Part shown: piece by piece, positions 1 through 8,376 of the stretch
How positions within the stretch are numbered: position 1 is the stretch's first letter
How the letters are laid out: each line of letters starts with the position of its first letter
Source of the DNA: Pectobacterium punjabense
GTDB lineage: Bacteria; Pseudomonadota; Gammaproteobacteria; Enterobacterales; Enterobacteriaceae
Assembly: GCF_012427845.1 (NCBI RefSeq)
Contig: NZ_CP038498.1
Location: forward strand, 4,650,001-4,714,000
DNA: 64,000 nucleotides
Direction of reading: 5' to 3'
Translations under genes and position numbers: made by a program
Notes under the pieces: model-generated
Database searches by the model: none
What the model was told of the DNA's origin: nothing
Seen by the model: the letters and a program-made list of their open reading frames with translations, nothing else

Positions 1-1
1 A

Positions 2-250
2 GGCTATCTGTTTGAATATAAAAAGTCCTACATCGGCCCGCCATTATCACTAAGCCTACCGATACAGACCGGAACATTTCGTAGCAAATCATTGCCACCC
101 TATTTTGCCTCGTTGGCGCCGGAAGGCTGGTTGCGGCGACAGTACAGCCAGTTTCAACATCTGGATGAGAAGGATTTATTTGGCATCCTCATTCAAAACG
201 GTAAGAACCTAATCGGCGCAGTACAACTGATCGCAGAGGATAAGGCATGA
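2..250 (+). CDS. hipS: HipS-like protein (HipA N-terminal subdomain), 5' truncated by window edge
   Basis: An open frame runs in from the window edge and ends at a TGA at 248-250. The peptide contains PPYFASLAPEGWLRRQY and ends in GKNLIGAVQLIAEDKA, the pattern of the N-subdomain 1 of HipA kinases. Here it is a separate protein and does not continue into the kinase core. Its stop overlaps the start of the next gene in an ATGA, so the two are translationally coupled. In the HipBST systems of enteropathogenic E. coli, HipS is the small protein that acts as antitoxin to HipT; assigning that role here is inference. The true start and the expected upstream hipB are outside the window. Confidence 0.75.
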   Translation, partial: GYLFEYKKSYIGPPLSLSLPIQTGTFRSKSLPPYFASLAPEGWLRRQYSQFQHLDEKDLFGILIQNGKNLIGAVQLIAEDKA

Positions 251-1287
251 CAAGATGTCGAATTTTACTGACGCCTCTGGCACATGAAGAAGAAATTGCC
301 ACAGGCTATAGCCGTAAAGGATTGAAGCATCTTGCGGGGTCAATACATGCTTCCCCAACCTTACGTTTCACACGCCAGCAATTCATGCACGACTTGCCAC
401 AAACGCAGAAAGGCATGAGTATTTCTGGTTATCAGCCCAAGATTCAGATGGTATTAGAAGATCGGGCGTTTACCGTCGTTGACCACCAAGGTCTGTATAT
501 TCTTAAACCCTCTCCAATTGAATTTCCCCATTTGGCAGAAAACGAACACGCCACCATGACGCTCATGGAACGTCTGGGGTTTTCCGTGCCACCGCACGGG
601 TTGCTCCGTTTTAAACCGAAACAAGTTGATGACGAACCTGAGTTTGCTTTCGTTATTAAGCGCTTCGACCGAGACGAAAAAACAGGTCACCCTATCCATC
701 AGGAACAGTTGGATGGTGCAATGGGGATCGGTGAAAAATTCGGTAAAATACGCGCAGATGGCAGACAATATGTCAGTTATGAGAGGTTGGCGTTATTCCT
801 TAGCGAGCACGTTAATGACAATATCGTCTTCAAAATTGATCTATTCCGCCGCATTGCTTATGCCTATATGCTGGGTAACAATGACATGCACCTGCGTAAT
901 TTTGGCCTGATACATTCGCGTTCAGGCCAGTTAATACTAGCTCCCATTTATGATTTTGTTTCCGTCGCCCCTTATCCCGCCTATTTTTCTTCCTGCTTCA
1001 TGGCATTACCGCTGTTGATCCAAGAAGAAGGTGACGAGGTACTCGCACCAGGGTTTGAAACCGCGTATGGGGAATACCTTGGTATGGATTTCATACTGTT
1101 TGGCCAGCGTATCGGGCTGAGTGAAAATCTCACCAAGAAGCTACTAGCTGACTTCATAAAAGAAGCTGGATGCGTTGAATCAACCTATCGGGATTCTTTT
1201 ATGCCTGCGGACGCGATTGATGCAACGCTACAGTGCTATCGACACCGTCTGAATCTTATGAGTATTCTCGATGCAAAGCGGATTTAG
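247..1287 (+). CDS. hipT: HipT-type serine/threonine kinase toxin
   Basis: The 346-residue protein is a HipA-fold kinase core without the N-terminal subdomain, as in HipT. Visible elements are a glycine-rich loop GMSISGYQPK with serines 58 and 60, an ATP-site lysine in LKP (K87), a catalytic loop NNDMHLRN with D213, and the metal-binding YDF with D236. HipT of enteropathogenic E. coli phosphorylates tryptophanyl-tRNA synthetase, arrests translation and autophosphorylates the two serines of an SIS loop; all the matching residues are present here. It overlaps the HipS-like gene by four bases, indicating one operon. The target in this organism is inferred. A plain HipA is excluded by its short length (about 440 residues are usual) and by the separate HipS. 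Confidence 0.8.
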   Translation: MTRCRILLTPLAHEEEIATGYSRKGLKHLAGSIHASPTLRFTRQQFMHDLPQTQKGMSISGYQPKIQMVLEDRAFTVVDHQGLYILKPSPIEFPHLAENEHATMTLMERLGFSVPPHGLLRFKPKQVDDEPEFAFVIKRFDRDEKTGHPIHQEQLDGAMGIGEKFGKIRADGRQYVSYERLALFLSEHVNDNIVFKIDLFRRIAYAYMLGNNDMHLRNFGLIHSRSGQLILAPIYDFVSVAPYPAYFSSCFMALPLLIQEEGDEVLAPGFETAYGEYLGMDFILFGQRIGLSENLTKKLLADFIKEAGCVESTYRDSFMPADAIDATLQCYRHRLNLMSILDAKRI

Positions 1288-1347
1288 TGATGAGTAATCA
1301 AACACTTTAATCACATCACTGCTGACATCAGTACAATGGCACGAAGC

Positions 1348-1971
1348 CTACCGCCGGGAAAATGCCAGACGTGCAGCAAACGCTAAAAAGACAACGCCCG
1401 TTGTTCGATCCATCCATTTAACCACCGAGCCACGACGTAGAAAGCGCGCCAGCGGGCGTGTCGCGGCGATCAGCGTAGACGACCACAGCGTGCCAATAAA
1501 GACATGAATCAGTACGAGTAGATAAGTCCACAGTACCACCGAATGGCCGGCAGGGATAAACTGCGGCAGGAATGAAACGTAGAACACACCGATTTTCGGA
1601 TTGAGTATGTTGCCCAGCATACCACGGAGAAACCAGTTTTGATTCTTCGGTGCGTCTTGTGACGCCGTCATCACCAGCTCGGTTCTGGGCTTCAGGAGCA
1701 TTTGCAGACCCAGCCAGCAGAGATACGCCGCACCGCACCACTTCAAGATGTTATAGGCCAGCTCCGACGCAGCAATCAGCGTTCCCAGACCAAACGCCAC
1801 CATCGCGCCCCAAATCAGGCAGCCGACTTGAATACCAAACGCGGCATGGAAGGCTTTCTTACTGCCTTCAACAGTAGCGGTACGTAAAATCAACGCCGTA
1901 TCCAAACCCGGCGTCAGAGTCAGAAGCGTCGCGGCAAACGTAAAAGCAATCAGCGATTCGGTCAGGTTCAC
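1348..1971 (-). CDS. LysE/RhtB family amino-acid exporter
   Basis: This 207-residue inner-membrane protein is hydrophobic throughout and has the family's N-terminal signature LTPGLDTALILRTATVEG and the following glycine-rich helix. The length is standard for LysE/RhtB exporters (about 205-210), with roughly six membrane segments. Members export amino acids or homoserine lactone-like compounds; the substrate cannot be told from sequence. The start codon is GTG at 1971. It lies 3' to the CbrC-like gene on the same strand with a 43-base gap, so they may be co-transcribed. Confidence 0.85.
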   Translation of the reverse strand: MNLTESLIAFTFAATLLTLTPGLDTALILRTATVEGSKKAFHAAFGIQVGCLIWGAMVAFGLGTLIAASELAYNILKWCGAAYLCWLGLQMLLKPRTELVMTASQDAPKNQNWFLRGMLGNILNPKIGVFYVSFLPQFIPAGHSVVLWTYLLVLIHVFIGTLWSSTLIAATRPLARFLRRGSVVKWMDRTTGVVFLAFAARLAFSRR

Positions 1972-2014
1972 GGTAATTCATCACTCCAGCAGGGAAAACC
2001 ACAAAACGCCATAG

Positions 2015-2554
2015 TCAGGCGAAATCAATGCCGTAATGCACCTTCTGACAGTGCAGACACTCAAAACGGTAAAGCGCGGTTTCGCCGCCGGGCTGATAGA
2101 ACTCAACGAGATTCTCCCAGGCTTCCAACGGCCATGAGAAATCCGTAAATTGCGCCGATAATGCCCCTGCCCCCAATGCAATGAGCTCTTCGTGACTGGC
2201 ATCCCCCGCAAATGCACAGGCATCGTCGCAGCATGAAAGCCAATGCTCCTGCTGCCAGGAAACATAACCCGGCGTCCGCTCGCACACTTCATCAACGATC
2301 TCCCTCGCCACACCTGCGCAAAGCAGAGGGTGGCTGTCCGCAAAATGCATGTCGTAGCGTACCGCCGCGCTGCCATCTGCAATACACCAGGGGCAAAATG
2401 TCTCTTCGGGCAAATCATGTGCGGTATAGCATGAAGCGGTATAAACATAGCCACGCGCCTGATTGCAGCATGGGCAGACATCATCAGCCGCTTTGATGCT
2501 CCCCGTCGATAACGGATTAGGGTGATAACGGAAATGGGGGAAAGGTGTATTCAT
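2015..2554 (-). CDS. cbrC: CbrC family (UPF0167) protein
   Basis: The 179-residue protein matches the CbrC/UPF0167 family. It begins with FPHFRYHPNPLSTGSI and has two cysteine clusters that look metal-binding: C27-P-C29-C30 and C54-P-W-C57. The E. coli member is controlled by CreBC and has been linked to colicin E2 tolerance; its biochemical role is not known. There is no signal peptide or membrane segment, so it should be cytoplasmic. The ATG at 2554 gives the expected N-terminus. Confidence 0.8.
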   Translation of the reverse strand: MNTPFPHFRYHPNPLSTGSIKAADDVCPCCNQARGYVYTASCYTAHDLPEETFCPWCIADGSAAVRYDMHFADSHPLLCAGVAREIVDEVCERTPGYVSWQQEHWLSCCDDACAFAGDASHEELIALGAGALSAQFTDFSWPLEAWENLVEFYQPGGETALYRFECLHCQKVHYGIDFA

Positions 2555-2754
2555 GAAAGAAGCGCTCCACGCAGTAAGTAAGCCATCCTAATTAAGCCCT
2601 GCGTAATATACGCCAGAGAATGATCCTACCCAACCCATCTCTTCAACCAGACAAAATCTGTCTCTGATTCAGAAAGTGTAAATACACTCTCCCGATAGAT
2701 GGCCTTGCGCTACGCTATCCAGCAGACCATGATTTACGATACAGGTGCAATACC

Positions 2755-3510
2755 ATGATAAAACGCGTCTTCCTCACGCTCTCCTTATTGACGTTTTCCG
2801 CGTCTTCATTGGCGCAAGATGCCCTGCCGGACGCGGTGAAGAGCATAGAAAAACAGGGTATTACGATCATTAAGCCGTTCACTGCACCCGGCGGCATACA
2901 AGGTTGGCTGGGCAGCTATCAGGGTGTGGGAGTGACCATCTACTTAACTCCTGACGGTAAGCATGCCATTTCGGGCTATATGTATGATGAACACGGCAAC
3001 AACCTCAGCGAAGCGCTGATTCAGCAGGAAGTGTATGCTCCTGCCGGTCGAGAGATGTGGCAGAAATTGCAGCAAGCACCATTTATCACTGAGGGTTCGC
3101 AGGATGCGCCACGTAAAATCATCGTCTTCGCCGACCCGTTCTGTCCGTACTGCAAACAGTTCTGGCAGCAGGCACAGTCGTGGGTAAAAGCAGGAAAAGT
3201 GCAACTGCAAACGCTGCTGGTTGGCGTCATCAAACCGGAGAGTGGACGTTATGCCGCGGCGATTCTTGCCGCCAGCGATCCGGCCAAAGCCTGGCATGAA
3301 TATGAGCTATCGAATGGCAAAACGGTGCCACCGTTCCCCGAAAGCTCTTCACGCGACATCTGGAATAACATTCAGCTTAATCAGCGGCTAATGGATGAAT
3401 TAGGCGCAAACGTCACACCGGCCATCTATTACCTGAATGATAAGAATGAACTACAGCAGGTGGTTGGGCTGCCAAATGAACAGCAGATGGCGGAGATGAT
3501 GGGGAAATAA
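2755..3510 (+). CDS. dsbG: Thiol:disulfide interchange protein DsbG
   Basis: This periplasmic thioredoxin-fold protein has a clear signal peptide ([21 protein letters not shown]), an N-terminal dimerisation domain and a C-terminal thioredoxin domain with the redox motif CPYC at residues 130-133. CPYC distinguishes DsbG from DsbC, which has CGYC. In E. coli DsbG reduces sulfenylated single cysteines of periplasmic proteins and is kept reduced by DsbD. The length of 251 is usual. A strong hairpin terminator follows the stop codon. It stands alone between genes on the opposite strand. Confidence 0.92.
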   Translation: MIKRVFLTLSLLTFSASSLAQDALPDAVKSIEKQGITIIKPFTAPGGIQGWLGSYQGVGVTIYLTPDGKHAISGYMYDEHGNNLSEALIQQEVYAPAGREMWQKLQQAPFITEGSQDAPRKIIVFADPFCPYCKQFWQQAQSWVKAGKVQLQTLLVGVIKPESGRYAAAILAASDPAKAWHEYELSNGKTVPPFPESSSRDIWNNIQLNQRLMDELGANVTPAIYYLNDKNELQQVVGLPNEQQMAEMMGK

Positions 3511-3544
3511 CCTCAGGAGAGAATATCCCTCCTGAGGTTTTCTC
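3509..3544 (+). terminator. Rho-independent terminator after dsbG
   Basis: An 11-bp perfect stem (AACCTCAGGAG / CTCCTGAGGTT) with a 9-base loop is followed by a T-rich run. It starts at the dsbG stop codon and sits between two converging genes, so it may act on both. Confidence 0.85.
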
Positions 3545-4450
3545 TTAGCGATGCGACCAGTAAGCCATAAAGTTGATCGTTTCTTTATCGAGGTGGCGCT
3601 CGTCGAGCAGATAGCGGCGCAGCCGTTTGATGGCAGAAGACTCTCCCGCAGCCCATGCGTAAAAGGGACGGTGCGCCGTTGCCCGCTCCCACAGTAGCTC
3701 GTCTTCCGGCGTCTCTTGTGCGATTTCATCGCGGTTGGTACAGGCGCTGGCGGGAATTTTCACGTCCTGTTGCACCGCAGCCAGTAGGCGTTCACCCCAT
3801 ACTGTGCTATCGGTTTCCTCACGCGGTAACCAGTGAATCTGTGCAAACGGAAAATTGCCCGACGTCACGCAGTCGGCCGCTTTCGGCACTTCAAAAAAAG
3901 CCTGCACCGACGGCGGAGAAGGCTGAGTAGCCAATTGTTCAAGAATTCCCATTGCCGCTGGCAGCGCCGTTTCATCTGCAATCAGCAGCACCTGCTCAAC
4001 GCCATCGTGCGGTGCCCATTCATAACCGCCGCTGTCGCCATCGGCCTCCGCGTTGGGCGCGACGATCTGTAGCGCATCGCCCGGCTTAGCGTGATTCGCC
4101 CAGCTTGAAGCTGGCCCGGTATCGCCGTGCAGCACAAAATCGATCGCCGCTTGCTGTGATTCATGGGAGACAGACCGCAGCGTATAGGTGCGTAAAATAG
4201 GGCGACGCTCACGCGGCAGTGCCAGATAATCCTGATACCACGTGTCGCTCACGGCCATCGGCGTCAGTTCCCCGCTTTCACTAGCGAGCAGCAGTTTGAT
4301 GCGCTGATCCGGCGCGTCCAGTTTCATCTGGCGCACTTCAGGGCCGGTAAACACACAGCGAACAAGCGAGGGCGAGAGCAGCGTCTTGCTCTCTAAGCGT
4401 AAGTTGAACAGCCGATAGGCGGAAGACGTTGTACGGGTAGCTAAAGACAT
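3545..4450 (-). CDS. Siderophore-interacting protein (ViuB/SIP ferric reductase family)
   Basis: The 301-residue protein has the SIP layout: an N-terminal FAD-binding beta-barrel (RTYTLRSV near residue 85 and WANHAKPGDALQI), then an NAD(P)-binding domain (LLIADETALPAAMGILEQL) and a conserved C-terminal block (YAWAAGESSAIKRLRRYL). Such enzymes reduce ferric siderophore in the cytoplasm to release iron. A Fur-box-like sequence lies upstream at 4531-4549, supporting iron repression. No siderophore synthesis or ABC genes are adjacent, so it probably serves a siderophore imported by a system elsewhere. Confidence 0.9.
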   Translation of the reverse strand: MSLATRTTSSAYRLFNLRLESKTLLSPSLVRCVFTGPEVRQMKLDAPDQRIKLLLASESGELTPMAVSDTWYQDYLALPRERRPILRTYTLRSVSHESQQAAIDFVLHGDTGPASSWANHAKPGDALQIVAPNAEADGDSGGYEWAPHDGVEQVLLIADETALPAAMGILEQLATQPSPPSVQAFFEVPKAADCVTSGNFPFAQIHWLPREETDSTVWGERLLAAVQQDVKIPASACTNRDEIAQETPEDELLWERATAHRPFYAWAAGESSAIKRLRRYLLDERHLDKETINFMAYWSHR

Positions 4451-4530
4451 AGTGAGAAAACCGTATGTTTTGTAAGGAAAATCAGTTCACGGGATAAACC
4501 CCATTAACCGCAACTTACCATAAACAAAAC

Positions 4531-4549
4531 ACTAACGATAATCATTATC
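4531..4549. promoter_or_regulatory. Fur box upstream of the siderophore-interacting protein
   Basis: The 19-mer centred on CGATAATCATTATC matches the classical Fur consensus at 16 of 19 positions by hand alignment. It lies about 80 bases upstream of the start codon at 4450, in a position suited to repression under iron sufficiency. Confidence 0.75.
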
Positions 4550-4550
4550 A

Positions 4551-4932
4551 CTCTGCCATCCCAAAATACTGCAACACATACACATTATAGAAAAATAGGA
4601 AACCCAAGACAGGCAAAGTGTTGCTCCCTGTCGTGCCAATCTGACATCACCCTATAAATTCTTTTTTTGACTCTACGATGCACTGTGCCCAAGAAGGCGA
4701 AAGAATTAACATTAGGCTAAATTATTCACAATAAATATCTGTGCTATAAAATTGTTAATTTTCTCCCACTGGAATTACTGAGCCATCTAACTATATCAAT
4801 AAATAATTACTTACAGACTCTAAAAACCATAATAATAATTAACAGGACTTACTTCCCTATTATTTTGAATATAGGCATATGGATAATAGTGCTTGAACCT
4901 AATATTGGGTTCCTAATAAAGAGGAATACACT
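4551..4932. other. AT-rich intergenic stretch between divergent genes
   Basis: Beyond the Fur box, this stretch is rich in A and T and holds no convincing ORF. It must contain the promoter of the 200-residue gene at 4933. The start of that gene is preceded by a good ribosome binding site (AAAGAGGAATACACT). I see no repeat or RNA gene. Confidence 0.5.
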
Positions 4933-5535
4933 ATGTCTAATCAATACAGCGTTGAGTTTATCAACAAATCAAGTAATTCAGGCAATGTAGCAATCTTTCA
5001 AAAAGCACCGGACCAGAAGGCACGGAATATTTTCTCACTGGCATGGTTTAGCAAATTCGTGAATCCGAACGTGCATGAAACCTTCCGCTGGAACATTGAT
5101 TACTCTTTCGTCTGGTCAGATACCGGGGAAGTTAAACCTGGTGTCATTTTTGAAGGGGGGGAAGAAATTCCTGCCGACCTTCAGTCAGCAAATACCATCA
5201 CATTGGACTACAATGGAGGGTATCTCTTTGGCCCGACATCATTCACGGGTCAAGCGGGTTCACTCTATATTGATGAAAGCGGCAACGTTCCACTTAAGCA
5301 GGCTGCTGTCGGCATCGGAATGAGCAATGCAGGAACTTTCGTACAGGCGGCACAGCCAAATTTACATATTGAGTTTATCCCACACCCTTCTTACTGGATT
5401 GTATTCGGTAACTATGAAGAAGGTGAAATTCTGGATATTGAGCAAATCAGCGATGCCGTTGAATTAGTGTTCGAACCAAACATTTACAGCGTTGTCGCTA
5501 CACTGCAACAAAACAATACCTGGACGGTTTCCTGA
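4933..5535 (+). CDS. RhiA-like protein
   Basis: The 200-residue protein has no signal peptide and no membrane segment. Phrases such as FSLAWFSKFVNP, WNIDYSFVWSDTGEVKPGV and VGIGMSNAGTFVQAAQPN resemble, from memory, the RhiA family. RhiA was first described as an abundant rhizosphere-expressed protein of Rhizobium leguminosarum under LuxR-type control, and its biochemical function is unknown. The ORF has a strong ribosome binding site and sits in an AT-rich accessory patch with another orphan gene 68 bases downstream. The match is remembered rather than computed, so the family name is moderately sure and the role unknown. Confidence 0.6.
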   Translation: MSNQYSVEFINKSSNSGNVAIFQKAPDQKARNIFSLAWFSKFVNPNVHETFRWNIDYSFVWSDTGEVKPGVIFEGGEEIPADLQSANTITLDYNGGYLFGPTSFTGQAGSLYIDESGNVPLKQAAVGIGMSNAGTFVQAAQPNLHIEFIPHPSYWIVFGNYEEGEILDIEQISDAVELVFEPNIYSVVATLQQNNTWTVS

Positions 5536-5603
5536 TCCAGCAATCGGAAGGCAGGAGGGTTCCTGCCTTCCTCATCCCCTGTATTTTCTTTTGGAGAAAT
5601 AAT

Positions 5604-5963
5604 ATGTCTGATATTTATATCATTGATCAAGGTGTACAAAGCGGTCCTTTCAACCAAATGCAGGCAGAAAATGAATTAGCAGGCTACCTTGAGAAAAATC
5701 GCCATGCCAACATGAAACAAGCAATGAATGATGTTACATCTGGAAGAGGAAAAGCGACAGGCAGCTACACCTATGATGGCCACACCGTGCTACATGCTTC
5801 TTCTGGTAATAGTCAAAAAAGCGTGAGTATCTTTTTCTACCATACCGAAACACATGATTACCTGATCGCAATGGGAGAACATATAACGCCAACAACCTAC
5901 CGATTAACCGACTTTGGACAAAAATCTGGAGATTTCAAACTCGGTAAAACCATTTCACTTTAA
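5604..5963 (+). CDS. Hypothetical protein, 119 residues
   Basis: I do not recognise this protein. It is soluble-looking, with no signal peptide, membrane segment or cysteine. It starts MSDIYIIDQGVQSGPFNQ and has a beta-rich C-terminal half. The start has a good ribosome binding site (TTTTGGAGAAATAAT). It follows the RhiA-like gene by 68 bases on the same strand and is closed by a strong terminator, so the two probably form one transcript. The sequence gives no basis for a function. Confidence 0.7.
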   Translation: MSDIYIIDQGVQSGPFNQMQAENELAGYLEKNRHANMKQAMNDVTSGRGKATGSYTYDGHTVLHASSGNSQKSVSIFFYHTETHDYLIAMGEHITPTTYRLTDFGQKSGDFKLGKTISL

Positions 5964-5974
5964 AAAACAAACAA

Positions 5975-6010
5975 ATAAAAAGCATCCACGTTATCTTGGA
6001 TGCTTTTTAT
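5975..6010. terminator. Bidirectional hairpin terminator
   Basis: A perfect 14-bp stem (ATAAAAAGCATCCA / TGGATGCTTTTTAT) with an 8-base loop lies between the 119-residue gene and the converging Mor-like gene. A/T flanks on both sides allow it to work in both directions. Confidence 0.88.
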
Positions 6011-6032
6011 TTATCAATGCTATTCATAATCT

Positions 6033-6422
6033 TTATTTATACACAGTCTTCTTGATATTAGCCACTTGCCTTACTCCGAGGTTATATATTTTAGCAACTT
6101 CCGTACGCGACTTCCCCCTATCTAATAAATTGATTATTTCACGATTACGTAACTGCCTGTCAATATTTTTAGCGTGGGGAACATCGATACTTAAACCACC
6201 AAATTCCTGGCATAATCGTGCTACAGAATCCCCATTGATATCTGAGCAAAAACACTTCGGTGATTTAGGAATATATTTACATTGCCCACCAAATAATTTT
6301 GAAAAAATATAGGCATCCTCCAACCCCATGATATTAATTAATTCCTGAAATTGATCAGGTAATTTATTTATATCAAGTCCATAGAAAAAATCATTATGTG
6401 CCGCACTTTCTTTATAGCTCAT
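6033..6422 (-). CDS. Mor-like (phage Mu middle operon regulator) transcription factor
   Basis: The 129-residue protein carries the Mor family pattern: LPDQFQELINIMGLEDAYIFSKLFGGQCKYIP, then a second block VARLCQEFGGLSIDVP, then a C-terminal helix-turn-helix (NREIINLLDRGKSRTEVAKIYNLGVRQVANI). Mor proteins activate the middle promoter of Mu-like phages as dimers. No other phage gene is visible nearby, so this is a solitary member, either a domesticated regulator or a remnant. A four-cysteine-free core and an odd insert KSPKCFCSDINGD are visible. Its target promoter is unknown; the neighbouring accessory genes are an obvious candidate. Confidence 0.75.
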   Translation of the reverse strand: MSYKESAAHNDFFYGLDINKLPDQFQELINIMGLEDAYIFSKLFGGQCKYIPKSPKCFCSDINGDSVARLCQEFGGLSIDVPHAKNIDRQLRNREIINLLDRGKSRTEVAKIYNLGVRQVANIKKTVYK

Positions 6423-6895
6423 AGAACCATTCCTTGTGTTGTTCCTGTAATTTCGATGACATCACATTTACAACGCTCAAACGATAGGGAAACAATTCAT
6501 GCTATAGATTATTTTCAGATTTAAGACAAGCAACCTATCCATAGACTCCATTAGTAGGGGAAAGGATAAGGCATCATATTTTCGTAGAGGAAAAAGAATA
6601 CAATAGGCATTGTAAGATAGACACTTTAATTAGCACTGAATTAAATTATTCAATAAATGATTATTTATACATTTATTTGTCATCTATCCAACTACTTTCA
6701 AAACGATTCACTCTCTATTTATTGGCGAAAAATCGAGGATTGGATCGGCTCACTGCGCCAACGGGGCACGACCATTTGAAAAAATCAGTTAGGCCAGGTC
6801 ATTACCCTCATAAAAAATGCCGGCCAAATAGTTCACTATTCAGCCAGCATGTTTTCGTTTTCCCGAGAAGCAGTTAAGCCCGCTTCCCTACACCA
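6423..6895. other. Intergenic gap between the Mor-like gene and gorA
   Basis: This 473-base gap is AT-rich at 6423-6680 and near average after that. It must contain the promoter of the Mor-like gene. Close to gorA an imperfect inverted repeat (AATGCCGGC near 6809 and GCCAGCAT near 6843) may end gorA transcription. No convincing gene is present. Confidence 0.4.
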
Positions 6896-8248
6896 TTACC
6901 GCATCGTCACAAACTCTTCCGATGCCGTTGGGTGGATGGCAACGGTGTTGTCGAAGTCTTTCTTGGTTGCACCCATTTTGACGGCAACCGCGAAGCCTTG
7001 CAGCATTTCATCCATACCAAAGCCGATACCGTGGATACCGACGATTTTTTCTTCTTTGCCCACGCAAACCAGCTTCATGCGGCACGGCTGGCGGTGCTGC
7101 GTAACGGCAGTGTACATTGCGGTGAAGGCGGACTTATACACTTTCACCTGCTCGTCGCCGTATTGCTCGCGCGCCTGTGGTTCAGTTAACCCGACGGTAC
7201 CAATCGGTGGGTGACTGAAGACGACGGTCGGGATATTGCTGTAATCCAGATGCTCGTCCGGTTTATTGTTAAACAGACGCTCGGACAACCGACGCCCCGC
7301 CGCAACAGCAACCGGCGTTAGCTCGACGGCACCGGTATTATCGCCAACAGCGTAAATGCCAGAAACGTTAGTGTTCTGGAATTTATCGACATTGATGTAG
7401 CCTTTGTCGTTCAGCGCCACACCGGTGACGCTCAGGTTCAGGTTATCCGTCGCCGGTTCGCGGCCAATCGCCCAAATCAGGCAATCGACAGTTTGTGACT
7501 GACCATTTTCCAGCTCCAGCGTCAGGCTGCCATCAGCATTTTTCACAATCGATTTCGGGATCGACTCGGTATGCAGCGTCGGTCCTTCGGTGTTCATCAC
7601 TTCCACCAGCGTATCGACAATCAGCGGATCAAAACTGCGCAGTGGTGCATGTTTACGCACAAACAGATGGGTTTCAGAACCCAATCCATTCAGCACGCCA
7701 GCAATCTCCACGGCGATATAGCCTGCACCGACAATAGCGGTGCGCTTCGGCAGCGCATCCAGTTCAAAGAAGCCATCAGAATCGATACCGTACTCCGCAC
7801 CGGGAATATCAGGGTGAACCGGGCGACCGCCCGTCGCAATCAGGATATGGTCAGCCGTGATTTTCTCGCCGTTCACCTCCACCGTGTGCGCATCGACAAA
7901 ACGAGCGAAACCGTGGATGACATCGACCTTATTCTTACCCAGCACGTTATCGTACGACTGGTGGATACGATCGATGTAGGCGCTACGATTCTTGACCAAC
8001 GTACCCCAGTTAAACTGGTTCACCGTGGTATCGAATCCATAATCTGGGCCGTACTGATGGATCGCTTCGGCAATCTGCGCCGCATGCCACATCACTTTCT
8101 TCGGCACACAGCCGACGTTGACGCAGGTGCCGCCCAGGTATTTTGCTTCGATCAACGCACATTTTTGTCCATACATCGCCGCACGGTTGATAGACGCAAT
8201 ACCGCCGCTGCCGCCGCCAATAGCAAGATAGTCATAGTGTTTGGTCAT
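6896..8248 (-). CDS. gorA: Glutathione-disulfide reductase
   Basis: This enzyme reduces oxidised glutathione with NADPH in the cytoplasm. The N-terminus [19 protein letters not shown] is the FAD-binding motif, C42 and C47 of CVNVGC are the redox disulfide, [13 protein letters not shown] is the NADPH-binding fold, and the C-terminal AIHPTASEE carries the catalytic histidine. Starting at the ATG at 8248 gives 450 residues, the same as E. coli; an in-frame ATG four codons upstream is less likely because GGATACACTG serves as the ribosome binding site for 8248. The gorA-rlmJ order on one strand is conserved in enterobacteria. Confidence 0.96.
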   Translation of the reverse strand: MTKHYDYLAIGGGSGGIASINRAAMYGQKCALIEAKYLGGTCVNVGCVPKKVMWHAAQIAEAIHQYGPDYGFDTTVNQFNWGTLVKNRSAYIDRIHQSYDNVLGKNKVDVIHGFARFVDAHTVEVNGEKITADHILIATGGRPVHPDIPGAEYGIDSDGFFELDALPKRTAIVGAGYIAVEIAGVLNGLGSETHLFVRKHAPLRSFDPLIVDTLVEVMNTEGPTLHTESIPKSIVKNADGSLTLELENGQSQTVDCLIWAIGREPATDNLNLSVTGVALNDKGYINVDKFQNTNVSGIYAVGDNTGAVELTPVAVAAGRRLSERLFNNKPDEHLDYSNIPTVVFSHPPIGTVGLTEPQAREQYGDEQVKVYKSAFTAMYTAVTQHRQPCRMKLVCVGKEEKIVGIHGIGFGMDEMLQGFAVAVKMGATKKDFDNTVAIHPTASEEFVTMR

Positions 8249-8376
8249 CAGTGTATCCATGCTTAAGTGAATAAAATTTGCCTAGAGTGTAACGCCAGAG
8301 CCACATGTCCAATAAAGGTTATGCCTATGGTTGCGATAGGAAAAACCGACCGCATCGCCCACAGTAATCGCACGCA

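Noticed and set aside
1981-2484. 167-codon minus-strand frame overlapping cbrC
   Set aside because: It is the out-of-frame reading of the cbrC gene, which has the recognised protein and cysteine motifs.
6677-6877. 66-codon plus-strand frame before gorA
   Set aside because: No ribosome binding site, no similarity, and it covers the probable gorA 3' hairpin.
7571-8266. 231-codon plus-strand frame opposite gorA
   Set aside because: It is antisense to the conserved gorA coding sequence and its translation shows no protein-like pattern.
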